Source: Nymphaea colorata
Taxonomy: Eukaryota; Streptophyta; Magnoliopsida; Nymphaeales; Nymphaeaceae
Length of the DNA: 64,000 nt
Reading direction: 5' to 3'
NCBI RefSeq assembly: GCF_008831285.2
Contig: NC_045138.2
Span: forward strand, 13,838,571-13,902,570
The position numbers were made by a program, and so were the translations under genes. The first letter of the stretch is position 1; the number at the start of each line of letters is the position of its first letter. The notes under the pieces are model-generated. The model was not told the origin of the DNA and ran no database searches. It saw only the letters and a program-made list of their open reading frames with translations. Positions 10,369-22,100 of this stretch are shown one piece after another.

Positions 10369-13300
10369 TTAGGACAGGAGGGCATGGAGAGTAGGCATGA
10401 GAGATGGGACCACTGTGGTCCAGCCGTCTTGGGTTGGGTGCACTTCGTCCCAGAAGAAGGTGGACACTGGTGTCGAGCACAGCTCGTACAGCTTATTCCC
10501 CTGCTGGTCCACGTTACCGCATGTAAAGCTCGAGTTCACTCCCCTGCAGCACGGCTTCAATGGGTCTTTGAATTTGGAACCTGAAGATGGAAAAGACACG
10601 CAACCCCAAAATCAAATCCCCCATTAATGCTCACTTGTTAAGTTGTAGAATCAAGAGAATCAGAAGGCAAAAGACTGCGGACCTTGCAGTACGGAGTTGA
10701 AGGAGCCATAGAGATCGAGGATGGCGATCTTGGATGGTGGGCTGAGGGTTGCATTGATGGAACCGACGGCCTTCCGCAGCAGCTCGTTGTGGTAGGCGAC
10801 GGCCATGTTGGATTGCGCATCGCAGCTCTTGTAGGACGTCGCCCTCGTTCTCGTCGGCAGGCAGCCCAACGGCTGCATCCCCATCATCGCCACCTTCTGC
10901 ACCCCCAACCCCAGGATCCGTTTCACGTTCGCCGCCGTCTGGTTCACCACCGCCTCCACGAAGGTCGTCAAACCCTGCCATAGTCGATCCGTTAAGCGAG
11001 CGTTAGACCACATCTCGCGAACCAGAACTTAGGTGGCCGCAATGCAAGGTGTCTGAAAGATACCAACCGCGAAACTCCCATTGTTCTTCGTTAAGTAAGC
11101 GCTGTAATCGTTGCCGGCAACCGACACGAGGGCGATGGAGGACTTGAGATCGGTCTCATCGTACACGCCCGTTTTGATGAGTTTCTCGAAAAAATCGATC
11201 TGTGTGGTCATGTTTGGCAACGCAACGAGCGTGTTGAAGACGCCGGTTCCTCCATACGCAAAATTCATGCCGAACTGTTTTCGCTTTCCGGCAACTTCCC
11301 TTACCCTGTAGGTAACAGGATTCGGGATACCCATATACGCAGCTGGATGAAAATTGAACATTTTTTAGGACAGTTGAACAAAATTCTAGTAAACAAATTT
11401 GATGACTTTTCCTTTGAAACTTTTTCCATCTGAACCAAGATCTTTCTTTTCTCAAGAAGACGCAGAAAGAGATACCGATCCTACATCGGAGGAATCCAAC
11501 CGAATCAAATCAGAAAAATAAGGAACGACATACAATTCAGCTGAATCACTGAATCGGGAAAATCACCGAATGGCAGACAGCATTCTCCCTTTTGATTTAG
11601 TTCCCAAGGGTTGTTTTATCGCCCGCCAAATTAAGGTATGTAACTTGTCATGGAAGCTTATGGTCATGAATAAATCCACAGTGACATGAGATTGGTTTTC
11701 TGTCTAAATCGCATTAATCATGTCCGGTTATGATTATGTATAAGCCAACTGTATTCCATACGAGAGGGTGAGTTGAGTGCACCACTGTGCACGCAATATA
11801 TATGCAGCCATAAAATAAAAAATAAGTGAAAGTAAGTTTTTTTTTTTTTTAGAAACTTTTTAAAAGGAAATGTCTTTTTCGTACTTTTATAAAGAAAATA
11901 TTTTTTTATAACCAGGGTTGGGCATTTTTTGGTTAGAACGGCGGTGCATATAAGCAGTACGCCTCTTAAGAAAACAAAGCTCAAATCGTCGAAGAGGCCA
12001 AAATTTTATATTTCTGTGGACCTTAACCTGGGGTCCATGTAACCCCCTTCCTCCCTCACAACTCACAGGAGGAAAAAAAAAAAAAAAGGAAAGGAAATAG
12101 CTATAGTCTATATTAGATGTAAACATCATTGGCTTAAGTATCATTAGTTACACAAGTGCACACGACATGAGTTTCCAAAAGCTCAGAATTCTCAAAACAG
12201 GTCCAAAGATTAAGTGATACAAAGCAACTGACTGCATGGAAAAAAAATGCAAAGATACTGAAGTAGGCAAGTTTTTGTTCAATGCAGGTAAAACTATTAG
12301 ATGTTTTCATGATGGTGCATCACATGCACCGTGTCAAACATAATATACTGTATTGACAAATATAACAAGTGACTCACAAGTTATTACATGCAAATACAAA
12401 AGATCTCACATCTATTTTCTGGTTAAAAACTTTCTTTGCCAAGCAAGGAAAAAAGCCAACTTCATTATGATTCGCTCACATATTTTAGCATATCATGTTA
12501 TCACCTCTCACATAATGCCGGAGTTGACAAAGACCTCAGGGAGATTAAAATTTCCAGTGAGATCGAGAGAGAGAGACGCATGTCGAACAAAAAAACATAT
12601 TCAAGATGTCGCGTCCTTGAGATAAACGACAATTTGACACGTGAAAAGACGACAAAACTTGATTTTTCTTACGAATATTTAATTTCTTAGCCATTCATTT
12701 AGCATCTTAATTTGTTGTCGATTCACAAACTCAAACTCAGCGGGTACCAGAGCTATTATTGCATGGACACCGACAGAGCGACCCAGCCAGCTACTGCCTC
12801 ATATGCTTTCGTCGTGGGTAAGCCCCAAAACTTTTTATGCCCCCACCAAGCTTTTGGAACCACTCAGACTCGTCCCAATGGAGGACACGCATTCAACAAT
12901 GGTGAAACCATTACTACCTTGGCCCTGAATCTGATCACCAAGGATGTCTCTCTGGTGATTCAGTTTGAAGAGTACTAATTGATGCATGGTTTGGGATTTG
13001 AACTCCAGACCTTCTTCGACCTTGAAGACTCTCTGAGTCCATCGACCAAACCAATTATGGATTACATCTCAAAGCATTTTCTACCACGTCTGTTAAGTAA
13101 ACGAAAAATAGCCTGAAACTTGATGCTTCTTGTACTTATGTGCGCTTTTTTGCTTTGCAATCCCTTTTTTCTTAAACCCCGAAATCACCATGTCCAAATG
13201 TTGTGCTGAGCGTTCAATTATCACTTAGCTAGTTGGGAAGGGAAAACAGAAAAGAAGAGTGCGAAGGGAAGGGAAGGTAATTTACCGACGAAGTCCGTGA

Positions 13301-13710
13301 AGACGCGGCCATCGGAAAACCTGCCGGAAGGTTTTCCAGGGAAGGTGATGCCGTATGGGTCCTTCCAAGACTTAGACAGCGACTGATTTATATTTCCCGT
13401 GTCCACATAAGAGTCTCCAAAGACAAAGAGCACCTTCTGGGAGTAGCCGAGGCGGTGACGGTGGTGGTGGTGGTGGTGATGGTGGTGGTGGCGGTGGTGG
13501 CGGCTGTCGTTCTCCTCATACCCATCTGATTTGCTGCCTGAAAATCCAAGGAAATCAATATATCAACAAAAAGAAAAAAGAATAATGTACATGCGTATCT
13601 TCCCATCTTCATTTTCCATGGGCTTCTGGGAGTAGTACTGAACAAGGGGCGACGCCAACTTTACCTAACAGAAGCACCACGAATAGGCAAAGGAAGAATT
13701 TTGCACCCAT
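10369..13710 (-). CDS. GDSL esterase/lipase with polyhistidine tract, intact
   Basis: This is a predicted secreted SGNH hydrolase; its substrate is unknown. Exons are 13665-13710, 13286-13537, 11068-11342, 10683-10974 and 10369-10580, all with GT-AG introns. Joined frames give 358 aa. Residues 1-16 are a hydrophobic signal peptide. Residues 28-44 read R-HH-R, then ten consecutive His (32-41), then R-H-R. Block I is FVFGDS with Ser58, followed by the conserved GKPSGRFSDGR. Block III is VAGNDY. Block V is FFWDEVHPT with D333 and H336. All four catalytic blocks are canonical, so this copy is the best candidate for an active enzyme in the cluster. Intron 2 is about 1.9 kb, far longer than in the paralogues, and carries repeat-like DNA. 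A TATATATA run at 13788-13795 lies ~80 bases upstream of the ATG, with a GA/CT-rich leader between. Confidence 0.92.
12985..13070 (-). mobile_element. Possible tRNA-derived SINE head in GDSL intron 2
   Basis: Read on the minus strand, this stretch holds a block resembling a Pol III B box (GGAGTTCAAATCCC) and, about 40 bases upstream, a weak A-box-like block (TTGGTCGATGGACTC). This is the arrangement seen at the 5' end of tRNA-derived plant SINEs. No target-site duplication or 3' tail was established, and it is not a folded functional tRNA. It lies inside the enlarged intron 2 of the minus-strand GDSL gene. Confidence 0.3.
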
Positions 13711-13787
13711 TTTTGACACGCAGAGAGAGAGAGAGAGGAGAGGGGGTTGGAGGAGGAATGTGCAAATATCCTTGTGCGTGGTGCCTG

Positions 13788-13795
13788 TATATATA
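13788..13795 (-). promoter_or_regulatory. Candidate TATA box of the His-rich GDSL gene
   Basis: A TATATATA run lies about 78 bases upstream of the predicted ATG at 13710. Between them, on the transcribed strand, is a CT/TC-rich leader (about 13724-13740) of the kind common in plant 5' UTRs. The assignment rests on position and composition only. Confidence 0.45.
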
Positions 13796-13799
13796 ATAA

Positions 13800-16700
13800 C
13801 ATGTATTCATGTAAAATATATCAATAAAAAATGCTATTGATTCTTGGACCAAAAATTTTTCACATTACAATAGATTGTCAACGGTCAACAAACAGCTTCT
13901 CTGCGGAGCAGGTGATATCTTGGGGAGGCACATTATAAATGGCCCTCACGTCTCCGGGCTGCCAAGAGTAATATAGAAGAAAAACTTAATAGTTCTTACA
14001 AAATTGGTTCTCCCAAACTGAAATTAGATATACACCCAACCTCCAATTTCAATGAATCTCCAAATTCAGATGTTAAACACCTAGCTGGCCATGGTGAAAA
14101 GGTTCTTCTTTTTGAACCTTTTGATGAAATGTTGGTCCCCATACTGTGACCTATCTTACAGAATTGTTCCTACTTTTCTGGTCTCTGGAAAAAGTTCTTT
14201 TGTTATTAGACATCGGAAAGCATCTTTAAGCAGCCATTCAACGGTGGGTTCCGTGTCCTATTAAAAGAAGAAAAGTTCAAGGGGTTTGCAAGCCCTTGTA
14301 AAAGCATCAACCCAACTACGTTTTCAGGATCACTCTCAAATCAAGGGCTGCGCACGACAGTAATAAGTTAACAATTTTACATAGTTGCCCAATTATACAG
14401 TCAACGCCCGACCATGAGCAATTTGAAATCAATCTAAACAGAAAAGAGAAACGATAACTTTTTTACGGCGCCCTTAAGTCACGTAAAGGATTTTGTGAAT
14501 GACTCCATGAAAATGTCCACTGGCTCTCTCAATGGTCGACCAAAGTTTGTGATGACCGCAGTTTCTTCAAATAATTGAAGCCATGTATGTATGTGGATTT
14601 CTCTTATTGATTTTTATTACCCTTTGAAATCCGTGATTCTTTTTTTTTTTAATCATTTTTCGGTGTCTCTTTTTCTCCTCAGGCCTTCTTGATCACACTT
14701 GTTGATCTTTTCCCGGTTGAACAGGTCACAGTTTTGCTAGCGATATTATTTTGAAAAGGTAGATGGTCAAATTTGAAATGCTGCGCTTTTAAATGCTGAC
14801 TTAGATAAGGTCTGAGAAAAGTAAGCAAAGCTTTTTTTTTATTTTTTTGATAGGAACGCTTATCTTTTGTGAGTTCTTCACTTTTCATAAGTACATTAGC
14901 AAAGCTTTGGCTTGTCTTTAATCAAAGCACTCGCAAAGCGAGTGACATGTCACCTTTCAAGCGCTTATCTTTACCTTCCACTTATCACAATGACATTCAC
15001 TGGGCTGACACCCCTCTTTGTTTTTTAATCGTGGAGAACTACGTGTGCTAGTTGAGGGTGGGGGAAGCTTCGGCCTGTTTATCTTGATAGGACCCCCATA
15101 AGAAATAAGAGCTGTGGAGAAGTTTCATATAGATTTTGAAGCCAAAGGGAATTTTTATCAAAAGATGTGTATCACTGCAACCTTGGTATGCCCTTTGCAT
15201 CCTCGATCACTTTTTACTTCTCTTCTGGCTGCTCCTGGTACTGTTATTTTCTAACCCTTCTACTTATAACTGCAACCTTGGCAATCAACTCGGTGCTTTG
15301 TCGTTTCGGTCAGAAATAGACAAACCACCAACCTAACTTTTGCCAATGCATTGCTCCTTGCTGACCATTTTGGCAGCAAAATAATGGAAATTTGCAGGGA
15401 GAGACAGAGGTTCTTGCAGAAAACTCTTTGGAAAGGATATGCACAGTTAATTACTAAAGCTGTTACGGCAGAAGAAGAAGCACTACAAGAATATTTACTA
15501 ACTGCAGAGGGGGCGGTAGGTGCTACTTTGCAGTTGCAGGAACTTGAGAAAATAAAGCCGCAAGGAAATTTGTACGTCTGATATATGTGTCTCTAAAGCT
15601 GCAGATCTTACAATCTAATCACATGCCGCGTAGTCAAGCGTGTCCCCACCAAAGAAAGCAATGTTGCAGGACCAGCGAAGAAAACTTCATAAGCACTAAT
15701 GCTGCCGCACAGCACTGTACAAATCATTGTCTCTTAGCGTTTTTATCGGTCAGGTTTTTCTTTAACGTGACAATCAATTAAGCTTTCATCTTCTCTCGCT
15801 CTCTCATACGCATCCACCTAAGGCGATGTTGCACCCAATCCCTCCTCAGTGTGGATATTTATGTGATAAACACAAGGTCGCTCTTCAGATTATATTGCTT
15901 GGCATGAAAACTTCTCAATCTTTAATGAGAAGTTTATAAGAAAATAATCACCAACGTTGAAGCTAAAAATGCTTCAATACTCCAAGATATTCGTATGGTA
16001 AGAATTACTGTATGTAGCAAATCTTCTTTAAGAAAGATACGGGCTGAATTGAAAAGGTAGAATAGCCAAGGAGCAGCCTTTCCCCTCTTCCCCCAATTGC
16101 AAGCTTCCTTTGGGGTTACGAATGAAGTTTAAAAACGGGTTTCAAGGACCAAAACGACTTGTGGCCAAAAGCTGATATCAAATCAAGAATTTAATATTGG
16201 CCCTCTCATTTCCTTTCATGCCGTTGTCATGACAATTAAGAATGACATGAATTGTCATTGTGACACAAAATAGCCATGTGACTTAACATCAACATCCGTT
16301 GTAAAACAATTCAAGATTATCAGAAATTGTGAGGATTTATAAAAGGGTCATTTATTAAGTGATTGGTTGTCTTGGTTCTTACTTTTTTTTTTAATATTAA
16401 AATTAAAACTACTAAACTTCTGGTTGGGATCCACCAAAATGAGTTGTCACATCCTTCAACAATCTTTCCAAATTAAAGAAAAAATTATTATATCATGCAG
16501 CTAGAGACACTACAGTAGAATTGCACCTTTTATCTCCGAATATTTTTCCACGCAAAAGTTGGTAGCAATCCGAAGTGTCGGACAGTCACGTCATGTGAAC
16601 AGAAATATCAATAATTAACAATTTTCTGAACTTGTTGAATTAATTTGTCAATTGTAGTTGGACAAGGAAATTAATCATTAGGCTTACCATTAATATTTTA

Positions 16701-19196
16701 GTTGTTCAAGAAAACCAGCAATCTTGAGATCTGAATGGCCCCAAATCAGGATAATATTAAAAAGACCGCACTACTTCCTGCTTAATGTGAAAGGTTGAAA
16801 GGCAAAGTGCTCGTTCAAAGTGGTATTGGGAAAGAAGGCGAACGCTAACTTGGAAATCACTCGTTTATAATGACCTTCAAGATGACGTAATTGCTGTTGC
16901 AGGCTTTTTCCAAGCAGCAGCGTTTGAGGAACTACGACCAAGAAATTATAAACCAAGCATTTGATATGTTCAAACAAAACATATTTGATTTCAAAGCCAT
17001 GGCACAAAAGGATGTATGTGTATGTTTGGAACTTAGAAAGGAGAAAGTTTCTCCATGTAGGAAAAAAAAATTAATGTACTAATTATGAGAAGTTCTCATG
17101 TGAAATGAATAATTTGCGTACATATTTTTTTCACACAAATTTAAGGATTGAATTCACACACACAGAGAGAGAGAGAGAGAGAGAATAGTTAGATTTTCGG
17201 AATCCTGTATGGACATATCAAAGGTGTTCCAACATTTTAAAGGGCCGGACTAAAAAGAAAAGGAAGGGAATGAAGGACCACAAAGCAGACAGAAGCGGGA
17301 CTCGACAGCAACAAATCGGTGCTTGCTTATCCTCGATTATTGCTACCAAAGTAAAGGAACAAGGTAAATTCCGATTGTGTGACCTCTATAACGTAGGCTA
17401 CGGCTACAAATATCCATCCCACATTACCTTTCAACAGATTACTAAAGCTTGTTCCTTTCTCTTCCGGATTTAACTCTTCAAAATTAATGACCTTATAATA
17501 AATTGGGTGACAACAGACCACATTCAAATTTACGGAACTACAAATTTTATGTGTAGCAGCTTGATATTGGACCGCCTAACTTTGTTTTCTTTTGGAACCA
17601 GCTATCCATTTGTTCACTTCATTACCATCAATTCTGATTTAACCCCCCAGTTGAAATCGTGAAACTTGCGTAAAATGTTTGCCTTGACTGCACCCATTGA
17701 TGGAGCGCCCAACTGCCAAAGATTCTTACTTAAGCTTGAATGACGCGTGTACTGACGGGTGGGTACAAGAGGACCAGGGGTTCTTCACACCAATGGAATC
17801 TTGATGTAGTGTTGTAAACAGTTTTCCTTTGATTAGCTGTAAAATTCGACTCCTAATACAAGTGAACATCTCGAGCTCGACTGTCATGAAGGATCGTTGT
17901 AAAAAATAAAAATAAAATAAAACTTTTACGCTAATTTATTTGAAAGGAAAATAATTAATTGAAAAAATGACAGACTGAAAAACCAGCCATGCACCACCAC
18001 AGAAGCCTATTTAGGAAGATTTTTTATCTAGCTCCTGACATTTTGCTCCAACCATTTCTTGATTAAACAAATCAGTTTTCAGTTTTTTTTTTTTTTTCCT
18101 TAACTACTCTTTATGTAGGGACTTATAATTAGTTTATTAGAAACGGTCAAACATAGCCCTAACTCGCTCCTATCATTGCACTTCGCCATCAGCATTATTT
18201 ATTTATCTTATTAAAAAATTAGGGAAATAATACTTCCGCAAATCTGAATCGTTAAGGTTTGGATAAAGCATCATATAACGTCTTCACCTGCCACCTTTTT
18301 TTTGGCGAACCTCTTTACGTGAAGCAATTTTATATATTGATCAGTTGGAAAACAGCTAATAATATTCCTTGTACTTGTATTTGTCAGACTCATGTCTGCC
18401 TTAATGTGATCGACCAATCGATCCTGACATTTGGAGTCTTCTTCAGCTCTTTAACCAGGGTTGGTAGCCCACCAGGTACATACATGAAAACACATTTCAA
18501 AGACCCAGAAAATGGGTGTGATGCAAATTAAGATGGAGACAAAACTGCAATCTCAACGCTTTTAAAAAAAAAAGAAAAAAAATCATATTTTATTCTTTTT
18601 TTCCTTCAAAATTTCTTTACAGCGTGACCCTGATGTACATGTATGAAACCAAATATTGATTCGTAAACCTGTCGCTATATAATGTTCAAATAGGACACTC
18701 CAAACACCAAGAAAAATCATTGATTATAAAATAATTCCGAAATTCTGCATGTTAATAAATGCCATTTATCCATGTCAACGTCCGTAGGTTTTCTATCATG
18801 TGAATCCCATCCATAGCGCTACAATTTTGAAAAACGATACAGAAAATGACAAAATAATTCGCTATACAGAAACCGTTCAACTACATTGCGCCTGGATCCA
18901 TGTCCCCATCACGGAACGCCAACAGCCCAGAGGGAGGGGGGGGAGATGGAGAGGGGTAAAAGATGAACCACTACAGTTTCTTCTTTTAGCACCGATGAAA
19001 ACAATTGTACAAAATACAAATGAGGAGGAGCTGCCGAACATGTACAGCATGCTGGACAATCGGTCAAACGCACCAAACAGGGCGCCTAAGTATACACCTT
19101 TCCGACCTGCTTGGGTCACTGAACCGTGAATGCGAGAGCCCAGCCCACCTAACTTGGGCCCCCGGCTTTCCAGCTCTCCGGCAGAATCCGAGGATT
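13800..19196. other. Gene-free interval
   Basis: These 5.4 kb contain no gene I can support. They include poly(T) runs (14641-14650, 14830-14847, 18080-18095), a CA/GA microsatellite (about 17157-17184) and short ORFs. One plus-strand ORF at 15351-15581 has a protein-like composition (glutamate-, leucine- and lysine-rich) but no recognisable family or flanking exons. The right end, up to 19196, should hold the 3' UTR of the Enhancer of Polycomb-like gene read from the minus strand. Confidence 0.45.
17155..17185. repeat. CA/GA compound microsatellite
   Basis: A short run of CA dinucleotides passes directly into GA dinucleotides in intergenic DNA. Confidence 0.9.
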
Positions 19197-22100
19197 TTAT
19201 CCAAGACATTGATGAATGGGAAGAATGATTTGGTTATCTGACATCACTGGCGGCGAGGGTTGTGCATTTCTTGTGGGCGATGAGCTTTCATGGCCAAATG
19301 GTGTTCGCGTAAAAGGGTTCCATCTATCGAAGATGATGCGACCTCCACGGCCTATCCTACCATGAAATTTGAACGTTGGCATGGCATCACCATCTTCTGT
19401 AGGTGGGTCAGCAGGTCTCACTATCCCTGCAGCTGCCAGCTTTTGTTGATCAAGACGTCTGGTAAATAATAGCACTGGTTGTTGAGGACCCTAAAACACA
19501 ATTTTATCAGGTTTAGCGGTTCCTGAAGCAACATTGTATGTCCAGGCAGACAGAAAGTAACGAAAAGCTGGGTCAGGACTAGGTTACCCTTTTCTGCAAC
19601 CAGCCACGTGCCAGAGGCCTCCTCCTAAACTCCCGCCTAGCACGTCCTGCTGTAGCTGTCATCATCATAGAATCTGAAGTATGCAGACGTGCAGTTGCAG
19701 GCCGAGTATATGTGAACCCATTTGGCACGTCATCTGAATCAATGAAATCTTCATCACTTGACGCTAACTTGCAAGTGGATCCAAACCCGGGAAGCGCTAG
19801 CCCATCCTCGATGAGTTGAGTCTCGTGCTGAAAAGAAGAATATCGATTCAAAGAAGAACATTGATTCAAATGGAGAACTTCAGACTGATAAAGCCAGCCA
19901 GATTGCAAAACAAGGAACAATTTCATAAACCAAGTTGTGTGAAGCATATCCCTCCCTAATCATAGGCAAATAACGAAAATAATGGACAGGAAGGCAGCAT
20001 GCATGCTTAGCAAACTTGAAAAGACTTTCACATATGAAAGCGATTACCGTGTCCTAAAGTGCCAAGCGGCACCAGTTATACGGTTATAACCACCTGAAGA
20101 AACGTCCAGGATGTAGAAAAAGGACAAGAATTTCTATTCACACACACACGCACACACGGAGCAAGGAATTTCATAAACCAAGTTGTGTGAAGCACATCCC
20201 TCCCTAATCACAGGCAAATAAGGAAAATAATGGACAGGAAGGCCGTATGCATGCTTAGCAATCTTGGAAAGGCTTTCACATATGAAAGTGATTATCATGC
20301 CCTAAAGTACCTAGTGGCACCAGTTATACGGTTATAACCACCTGAAGAAATGTCCAAGATGTAGAGAAAGGACAAGAATTTGTACTGACACACACACAGA
20401 GAGAGAGAGAGAAAGAAGTGGAACAACCAGATAACAGCACCGGATGAAACATCTCAGATAAACCATGGAGAAAAGGCACACAGAGAGAGGCAGACCTTGT
20501 ATTTTAGTCGGATCCTTTGAAGGTTCACTTCACATTCCATGAGTTCACGCTTCTTTTCTTCTCTCTGATTAAGATGCTTACTAGTCAAGGAAAGGGATAA
20601 TGTAACTGTATAAGACATCCCCAAGATTCTAATACATGCCTCCTACACCTTACCTTGATCAATGTTTCCACCAGTCCCTTGACTTGGCCCAAGTTACGCA
20701 TAACCTGAAATACATAAACCAAACTGAATAAGAAAAAGAAGAGAACAATAGGAATGCACTATAAACATGAAATTAAATAAAGCACAATGGAAACAGCCTG
20801 CTACTGCTCAAAGGCAACTTGATTTACATATTCTAATATGTGCATATCATAAGCTAAAGATGTTGAAACAAAAGTAAAAGCGCATCATTTTCACCAGACA
20901 CCATAAGCACACTGAAGCAGCTTGCTGAGAAGAGAGGTCACCAAGGACTTTCAGAAATTTAGACCCCTCATATAAAATTACTTGATACCAGCAGCAGTAG
21001 ACTAATTCAGTGTAAACTATCCTGCTCAAGACCAGTTACTGGCTAGAGTCTAGAGGTAAATGACGAGGACATCAGACTTCTGGAACCACTGCCCTAAACT
21101 ACTAAAATCTGCAATAGTGGGTAAGAATTGGCTAGACATCCGGTCGCTGATTATCATGTGTCAAACCAAGTCCTCTATGCATTATCTTAATTCCTACACT
21201 ATTATAAGGGTAAATGAACTTAGGAAATAAGTAGTTCAATTTCTGAAAAACTAAAGATAAGACACAGGTCTTCAACATATGAGCAAATGCAACTGCTCTC
21301 ATCAGAGTTCACGGAGGGAAAGAGATGGACCTGACGAAGCTTGTCGAAGGACTGAACGTTGTTTTCCCGCCTTTGCATCTACAGTGTAGCAATAAATGTT
21401 TCAATGACACAAATGACATCCAGTAGTAAATTCTACTAGTATAGATAAAACATGTCATAAAGATAGATACAAACGAAATTTATAATGTTATACAACAAAT
21501 CCATATAAACCTTACCCTTCTGGTATGCAAGCGGTGGGCTTTCTCTCTTGGTCTGAACACATTGTATGGATTTGTGTCATTGACTGGTGGTGGAGGCTGC
21601 ATACCAAAACAATGCATGAAAATACCCATAATCAGAAGGGACAAGTAGGGTCCAAAATAAATTTCCAGAAATGGAAGCTAGCTTGGAAAGAGTTCCCCAA
21701 ATAAAGGATTAAGAGCTCTGTGCAAATTTTTGCTACTGGGGTTTAGAAAGGTTAGTTTCTTTACGGAAAGTGATTAGTGATACTTATTGAATTTCTTCCA
21801 ACCATCAAGTGTTTCAATTAGTGAAACTTACTGAACTAACAAAACACAGCTCATAACAAAATATTTATCAAAAAGATATACTTAAAAGCTAAGGCACATA
21901 TTTACATGGTACCCTACTCGTAGCATACAATTTGAATCTGCTGCGCAGAAAACCACTAATATCCAAGATGGAAACAAATATATACAGGCAAATCCCGTCA
22001 ATTACCTGTATTCTTCGAAGAATAGGCTTTTGCCACCGTTCACGCTGAAAATAAAAATAATTAAGTATGCATTAGCTCCAGAAATCATGAATTCATTTTA

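Noticed and set aside
12985-13070. Possible functional tRNA gene on the minus strand
   Set aside because: Only B-box-like and weak A-box-like blocks are present. No cloverleaf acceptor stem or anticodon arm could be paired.
15351-15581. Plus-strand glutamate/leucine-rich ORF that looks protein-like
   Set aside because: No known domain, no supporting exons nearby, and in-frame stops flank it closely.
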